From Planctomycetota bacterium (GTDB lineage Bacteria; Planctomycetota; JACOTG01; JAJDCM01), in assembly GCA_029260825.1 (NCBI GenBank), contig JAJDCM010000022.1:1-37127 (forward strand): a stretch of 37,127 nucleotides of DNA. Reading direction: 5' to 3'. Made by a program: the position numbers and the translations under genes. The notes below the pieces were generated by a model. It had not been told where the DNA came from. It worked only from the letters and a program-made list of their open reading frames with translations, and did not search any database. Of the stretch, positions 34,141-37,127 are shown in pieces. Position 1 is the stretch's first letter. Each line of letters opens with the position of its first letter.

Positions 34141-35367
34141 TCACTCGGAGCGCAACGGACTCCGTTCCGGAGGTTGATCGTGGGGCACGACACCGAGGAG
34201 CCGTCGAACCAAAAGGTTCACGAGAGGAACGCGATGCCGGAGCCAGCAGCGCAGTTCCACCGGCCGTGCACCAAGGCGCGCCTTCGGCTCGAGCGCCGTA
34301 CGTCCAAACGAAATCGTCCGACAACCCCAGACCGTCGCCTGCTCGATCACCGCATGCAACAAGCGAAGGTAGATTGGAGCCCTTTGATTGCTCTCACGAT
34401 CAAAGCCGATCAAATAACCGATCGCCTCCTTCCCGTCGCACAACACCGTGACAAACCCCACAACATCCTGACCTTGCCTGGCAACGAGACAGCGAAAGCG
34501 ATCTCCCAGAGAAAGCGAAAGCGCGGGAAGATAATCGGGGGACGCGGTCACAAGTCGCACCTTCGCCTGGTCATTGATCGCACGATAAAGCCGATCCAGT
34601 GAAGGCGCGATCGACAGGATGTCATCGACCGGCTCAATGACACAACCGGCCCCCTGGAACTGATCGAACATGCGCCGGACTCCCTTCCGATATTTCGCCG
34701 TGAGGAGCCCCAAATAATCATCATGACTCCGACAATCCTCGGGGATCGAAAGAACCATGTTGGGATCGGTCTCAAGCGATCGATAGCTGAAACGCTCCAA
34801 CGACTCGAGTCCCCCACTCGACACAGGGTCAAAGTCCTTGACGAGAATGAGATTCATCTGACCCGCAAGTCGTTCGGCCCGGCGAACCCGATACAGAACC
34901 TCGGCAACCGCGGGCCAGATCAGGGCGGGATCCTCTCCGACCGCAAAACAGACTCCGTGGTTACCCCACGAGAGAAGATTGCCACACACAAGGACCCGAG
35001 TCCGAAGCAACCCACCTCCGCTCCCGGCGGGTGGAGCCGGGGACGACGAGCCGGAATCCGGTGAACTCTTCAGATCCGCCGGCGAAAGTTCGACGATCTG
35101 CATGACGACGGCGGCGACCGGAGATGAATCGCGAAAAATCAACGCGTAACGACAGATGAGGTTGGATGGCGGAGCGCTCTCCAATGCGGCAAGATAGGAT
35201 CGATCAAAAAAGAGGGACCCCGCCCTCGCCAGGTCATCCCATACAGAAGGAGGAAGAAAACCAATCCGATCCGCCAGGGCAAACTGAAAACCTGTTGGTC
35301 GATGGCGCTCCCGGTGACGGGCGCGAGCTGCAGCGATTTTCGAGACAAGGCGTCTTTCTTCAGTCAT
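34141..35367 (-). CDS. FemAB/GNAT-like acyltransferase (BioF2-like)
   Basis: A 408-residue soluble protein. The C-terminal part has the GNAT/FemAB pattern: YLGLLTAKYRKGVRRMFDQF, then RFRCLVARQGQDVVGFVTVL, then IGYLIGFDRESNQRAPIYLRLLHAVIEQATVWGC as the acyl-donor binding region. The region after residue 100 is flexible and rich in Ser, Pro and Gly (SSPDSGSSSPAPPAGSGGG). Such proteins aminoacylate or acylate peptidoglycan, polysaccharide or lipid precursors. The start is supported by GAGGA seven bases upstream. The gene lies beside cell-wall-related debris (serine hydrolase/VanX chimera), which suggests, weakly, an envelope role. Confidence 0.75.
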   Translation of the reverse strand: MTEERRLVSKIAAARARHRERHRPTGFQFALADRIGFLPPSVWDDLARAGSLFFDRSYLAALESAPPSNLICRYALIFRDSSPVAAVVMQIVELSPADLKSSPDSGSSSPAPPAGSGGGLLRTRVLVCGNLLSWGNHGVCFAVGEDPALIWPAVAEVLYRVRRAERLAGQMNLILVKDFDPVSSGGLESLERFSYRSLETDPNMVLSIPEDCRSHDDYLGLLTAKYRKGVRRMFDQFQGAGCVIEPVDDILSIAPSLDRLYRAINDQAKVRLVTASPDYLPALSLSLGDRFRCLVARQGQDVVGFVTVLCDGKEAIGYLIGFDRESNQRAPIYLRLLHAVIEQATVWGCRTISFGRTALEPKARLGARPVELRCWLRHRVPLVNLLVRRLLGVVPHDQPPERSPLRSE

Positions 35368-35598
35368 CGACCATCCTCAACGTTCTTGACGATATTTCGC
35401 GATGAATCAACTGCTTGCTAATGCAAGGAAGAGACAAGCGCCACCACGCAGGAGGCCAGGAAGATTCAAGATAATAACCGATCCACGACCCAGAACCCAC
35501 CAGGGATCATCATCGCGATCAGCCCCCGCCCCATCACGAAGACCTCGACCAACCGGATTTGAGTGGACTTTTTCAGGAGTGATCGCTATCAACGCGAC

Positions 35599-36343
35599 AT
35601 GATCATCTCAACTCCACTTCGCGTTTTTTTTCTTGGCCTTTTCGTGATGCTTCCAGGTTGCATCTCTCTCGACGAACTCGAGAGGTCCTCCAAGCCCTTT
35701 CAAACGACCCGGGAAGCCCTGACCCGGATCATTGAATTCGAGATGGCGGACAAGGAGATTCCAGCCCTCTCCATCGCGCTCATCCAGGACCAAAGAGTCG
35801 TGTGGGCCGAAGGTTTTGGAGTCGAGAACCCGGCTACAAGGCGCCCCGCCACCTCCAAGACCGTTTACCGGATCGGCTCCGTCTCGAAGCTCTTTACCGA
35901 CATCGGGATCATGCAACTTGTCGAACAAGGAAGGGTCGACCTCGACGCCCCCATCAACAATTACCTTCCCGATTTCCGGCCGAACCATCCTTCTCGACCA
36001 CTGACCCTGAGGCAACTCATGTCCCATCGGAATTTTTGTTGCCGACCCACAAAAAGGCTCTCGACACAATCGAGGATGCGCGGTCGACCTCACCCTCTTC
36101 GATCGAAAAGATGGAAAGCCGGTGAACATGGTGGGTCTGTACGACGAGTTCACCGAACGGTCCTACCCCGACTACATGGGTGGAACCGAAAGGCAGCGCT
36201 ACCACCGAGAGCTACTCCGCACCGCCATGGAAAAAGAGGGGTTTACGGTCTACGAGTACGAATGGTGGCACTTCGACCACAAGGGATGGGAACGCTACGC
36301 GATCGAAAACAAGACCTTCGAGGAACTCGGAGAGGAAAGATGA
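35599..36343 (+). pseudogene. Chimera: serine hydrolase 5' end joined out of frame to VanX-type dipeptidase 3' end
   Basis: Frame 1 from 35599 gives a lipoprotein signal (LRVFFLGLFVMLPGCIS, lipobox Cys), then a beta-lactamase-type serine hydrolase start with SxxK (VYRIGSVSKLF) and RPLTLRQLMSHRN, ending near 36028-36033. From about 36029 frame 2 gives a D-alanyl-D-alanine dipeptidase (M15D, VanX/DdpX-like): SRHNRGCAVDLTLFD holds two zinc ligands, and VYEYEWWHFDHKGW holds the catalytic Glu and third ligand, ending at 36343. The middle of both proteins is missing and the frames do not match, so neither works. An internal deletion of one fused gene or of two neighbouring genes explains this. Confidence 0.85.
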
Positions 36344-36356
36344 TCTCTCGGTTTGC

Positions 36357-37127
36357 CTACCGAATGAACCCCAGCTCCAGCGCCAAAGCCTTGATCGCGG
36401 CGAAATCATCGTTCTCTGCCGGGATCAGACTTTTTCGCGGAAACGCACTCAGCAAATTCTCGTCCTTCATCCCGACCAGCGCGGTCTGAATTCTCTTCAT
36501 GAAACCGTCTCCGAAGATCTCATCCAGATCCGGATGGGCGGTGAAGTTGTAGTCCGCATAAGTCGGGGTCTTCCAGATCACCCGGCACACTTCAGGATCG
36601 GTTGCACCTTCGGCAACCCGGCGATCGTAGGTCTTGTAACTCAGAGCACCGGCGTCATAGGTGCCTGCTTCAACGAGCTCGGCTGTCTTGTCATGATTGC
36701 CGGAAAACCCTACGTTGGAAAAGAACTCATCTGGAGTCATTTTGCCAAGGCTGCGGATGAAGCTCTCGGGCATCAGGCGACCCGATGTAGACGATTCAGA
36801 GCCAAACGAGAATTTCTTTCCCTTGAGAGCAGCCGGGAAGTCGTCTCCCTTTTCAAGTCCGGTCGCAGCGTTCGCAATAAAGTAGGAGAAATACTCCGGA
36901 TCTTCCTCGCCCTGAGCAATCGCTTGAGCTCCGGGAACAGCAGCTCGAGCCTGCACGCCCGTGAGTCCACCGAACCAGGAAAGATGAATATCTCCGTTCC
37001 TGAACAGCTCGACCGAGTCGGAGTAGGTCGTAGCGTGGACGTACTCCACGGGAACGCCAAGCTCCTTGGAGAGGTAGTCAGCAACCGGGCCAAATTTCTC
37101 CCGCAACCGGGTTTCGTCCTGGTCGGG
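36357..37127 (-). CDS. phnD: PhnD-type phosphonate/phosphite ABC transporter binding protein (5' end outside window)
   Basis: The frame runs from the stop at 36357 to the right edge, where it still reads PDQDETRLREKFGPVADYL. This is the start of the mature PhnD fold, so only the signal peptide and a few residues are missing. Other family marks are VPVEYVHATTYSDSVELF, NGDIHLSWFGGLTGVQA, KFSFGSESSTSGRLMPE (ligand loop) and YDAGALSYKTYDRRV. It would bind a phosphonate, phosphite or phosphate in the periplasm and pass it to a transporter. Transporter genes are not in the window. It converges with the chimeric pseudogene 13 bp away. Confidence 0.9.
   Translation of the reverse strand, partial: PDQDETRLREKFGPVADYLSKELGVPVEYVHATTYSDSVELFRNGDIHLSWFGGLTGVQARAAVPGAQAIAQGEEDPEYFSYFIANAATGLEKGDDFPAALKGKKFSFGSESSTSGRLMPESFIRSLGKMTPDEFFSNVGFSGNHDKTAELVEAGTYDAGALSYKTYDRRVAEGATDPEVCRVIWKTPTYADYNFTAHPDLDEIFGDGFMKRIQTALVGMKDENLLSAFPRKSLIPAENDDFAAIKALALELGFIR

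Overview
The window reads as chromosomal DNA of a GC-rich, free-living Gram-negative bacterium. The genes are densely packed on both strands. There are many secreted proteins, one lipoprotein-like signal, an IPTL-CTERM sorting tail, surface-sugar genes and a c-type heme motif. This style of large secreted repeat/TIG proteins and IPTL-CTERM tails is familiar from Planctomycetota, Myxococcota and uncultured phyla, but no marker gene or rRNA here fixes the taxon. No tRNA, rRNA or CRISPR array was seen.

Layout. 1-3457: the tail of an unknown + strand gene, a small secreted protein (-), then a translationally coupled SGNH-hydrolase/GT4 glycosyltransferase pair (-). 3745-8673: an aldo/keto reductase-RidA fusion (+), then DUF3095, a secreted serine hydrolase and a membrane-anchored SRPBCC protein (-). 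9026-13311: a secreted DcrB/PsbP-like protein (+), a secreted helical protein ending in one CxxCH heme site (-), and an ArsR-type regulator coupled to a methyltransferase (-), with a near-perfect palindrome just before the regulator. 13411-15921: a secreted protein with about ten DLNGDGD calcium-loop repeats, a TIG domain and a C-terminal domain. 16240-22671: two methyltransferases, two GT2-like glycosyltransferases (+) and, facing them, a 4,6-dehydratase / nucleotidyltransferase / DegT aminotransferase operon (-) for a nucleotide-linked deoxy-amino sugar.

22672-25350 is a scrapyard. An IS110-family (IS1111-type) transposase gene sits between 11-bp subterminal inverted repeats, has a structured 3' non-coding region, and is flanked by decayed ends of two secreted-protein genes. 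Each remnant resembles an intact gene elsewhere in the window. 25351-28613: an intact secreted protein (+) and a peptidase-MA-like metalloprotease (-). 28790-31654: an argR-proB-proA operon (-) preceded by two palindromes resembling ARG boxes. 32035-34047: a vanadium-haloperoxidase/PAP2-like enzyme with an IPTL-CTERM tail, a good promoter, a canonical Shine-Dalgarno and a clear rho-independent terminator. 34141-35367: a FemAB/GNAT-like protein. 35599-36343: an out-of-frame chimera of a serine hydrolase 5' end and a VanX-type dipeptidase 3' end. 36357-37127: the 3' part of a PhnD-type binding-protein gene.

How the genes fit together: the two sugar regions (1041-3457 and 16916-22671) plausibly build or decorate a cell-surface glycan. 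argR-proBA links proline synthesis with arginine sensing. The many secreted proteins suggest an envelope-centred lifestyle. No complete defence or toxin system was recognised. The most unusual items are the IS1111-type element with its candidate bridge-RNA region, the chimeric dipeptidase locus, the AKR-RidA fusion lacking the usual RidA arginine, and the nucleotidyltransferase with no canonical start codon.
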